From Clostridia bacterium (lineage in GTDB: Bacteria > Bacillota_A > Clostridia > Christensenellales > Borkfalkiaceae), in contig JAFTIK010000007.1 of NCBI GenBank assembly GCA_017456945.1, positions 1 through 6,132 of the forward strand: DNA of 6,132 nucleotides, written 5' to 3'. Position numbers and translations under genes: made by a program. The notes beneath the pieces were generated by a model, which saw only the letters and a program-made list of their open reading frames with translations, did not search any database and was not told the DNA's origin. Below, piece by piece: positions 6,025-6,132 of the stretch; positions within the stretch are counted from its first letter, which is position 1, and each line of letters opens with the position of its first letter.

Positions 6025-6132
6025 TATATCTAAATATTTTGACTTTTTTTGTTGATTTTTAAGTAATTTTGGCTATAACCCGTTTCTAATTATCTACACT
6101 TTAATCTTTATGTTTTGCACCACTTTATTATT

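Noticed and set aside
6014..6132. Promoter for the deacetylase unit
   Set aside because: Several AT-rich -10-like hexamers occur on the - strand (such as GATAAT and TATAGT), but none has a fitting -35 box at 16-18 nt, so no call is made.

Overview
The window looks like a chromosomal stretch of a moderately AT-rich, Gram-positive-type bacterium, most likely an uncultured member of the Clostridia (Bacillota). This is inferred from the gene families (an AraM/EgsA-type glycerol-1-phosphate dehydrogenase, a PdaB-like polysaccharide deacetylase, a tandem-OB SSB-like protein and a lipobox lipoprotein), from purine-rich Shine-Dalgarno sites, from a consensus sigma-A-type promoter and from rho-independent hairpin terminators. 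No marker fixes the genus. I see no rRNA, tRNA, CRISPR array, insertion sequence or phage gene.

Left part (1-3140, + strand): three closely spaced genes that look like the end of one operon. The first is cut by the left edge. It is an envelope protein with propeller-like repeats, a C-terminal SH3-like domain and a terminal membrane anchor. After 21 nt comes sn-glycerol-1-phosphate dehydrogenase, and 10 nt later a HAD-IIB phosphatase built on the eukaryotic-type phosphomannomutase (PMM) scaffold. A strong hairpin terminator at 3105-3140 closes the unit. The dehydrogenase makes the 'archaeal' enantiomer of glycerol phosphate, so the HAD enzyme is a candidate for acting in the same small pathway, perhaps prenylglycerol lipid or glycerol-phosphate polymer metabolism. 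That link is inferred from neighbourhood only.

Middle (3141-4481, + strand): a single lipoprotein gene with its own compact extended -10 promoter, a very short predicted leader and three copies of a beta-hairpin motif spaced about 100 residues apart. Its codon use is clearly more AT-rich than that of the HAD gene just upstream. A hairpin terminator at 4442-4481, with T tracts on both strands, separates it from the convergent genes on the right.

Right part (4516-6132, - strand): a two-gene unit read leftwards. It starts with a membrane-anchored NodB-type deacetylase of the PdaB-like subgroup. 25 nt later comes a protein with two OB folds, the second clearly SSB-like; its true start is the ATG at 5223. 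The last 119 bases (6014-6132) are AT-rich upstream DNA with no gene and no promoter I can call with confidence.

Overall the window is mainly cell-envelope related. The points most worth following are the dehydrogenase/PMM-like HAD pair with its envelope partner, the altered substrate-binding residues in the HAD protein, and the double-OB protein without an SSB-type C-terminal tip. I found no convincing sign of a defence system or mobile element.
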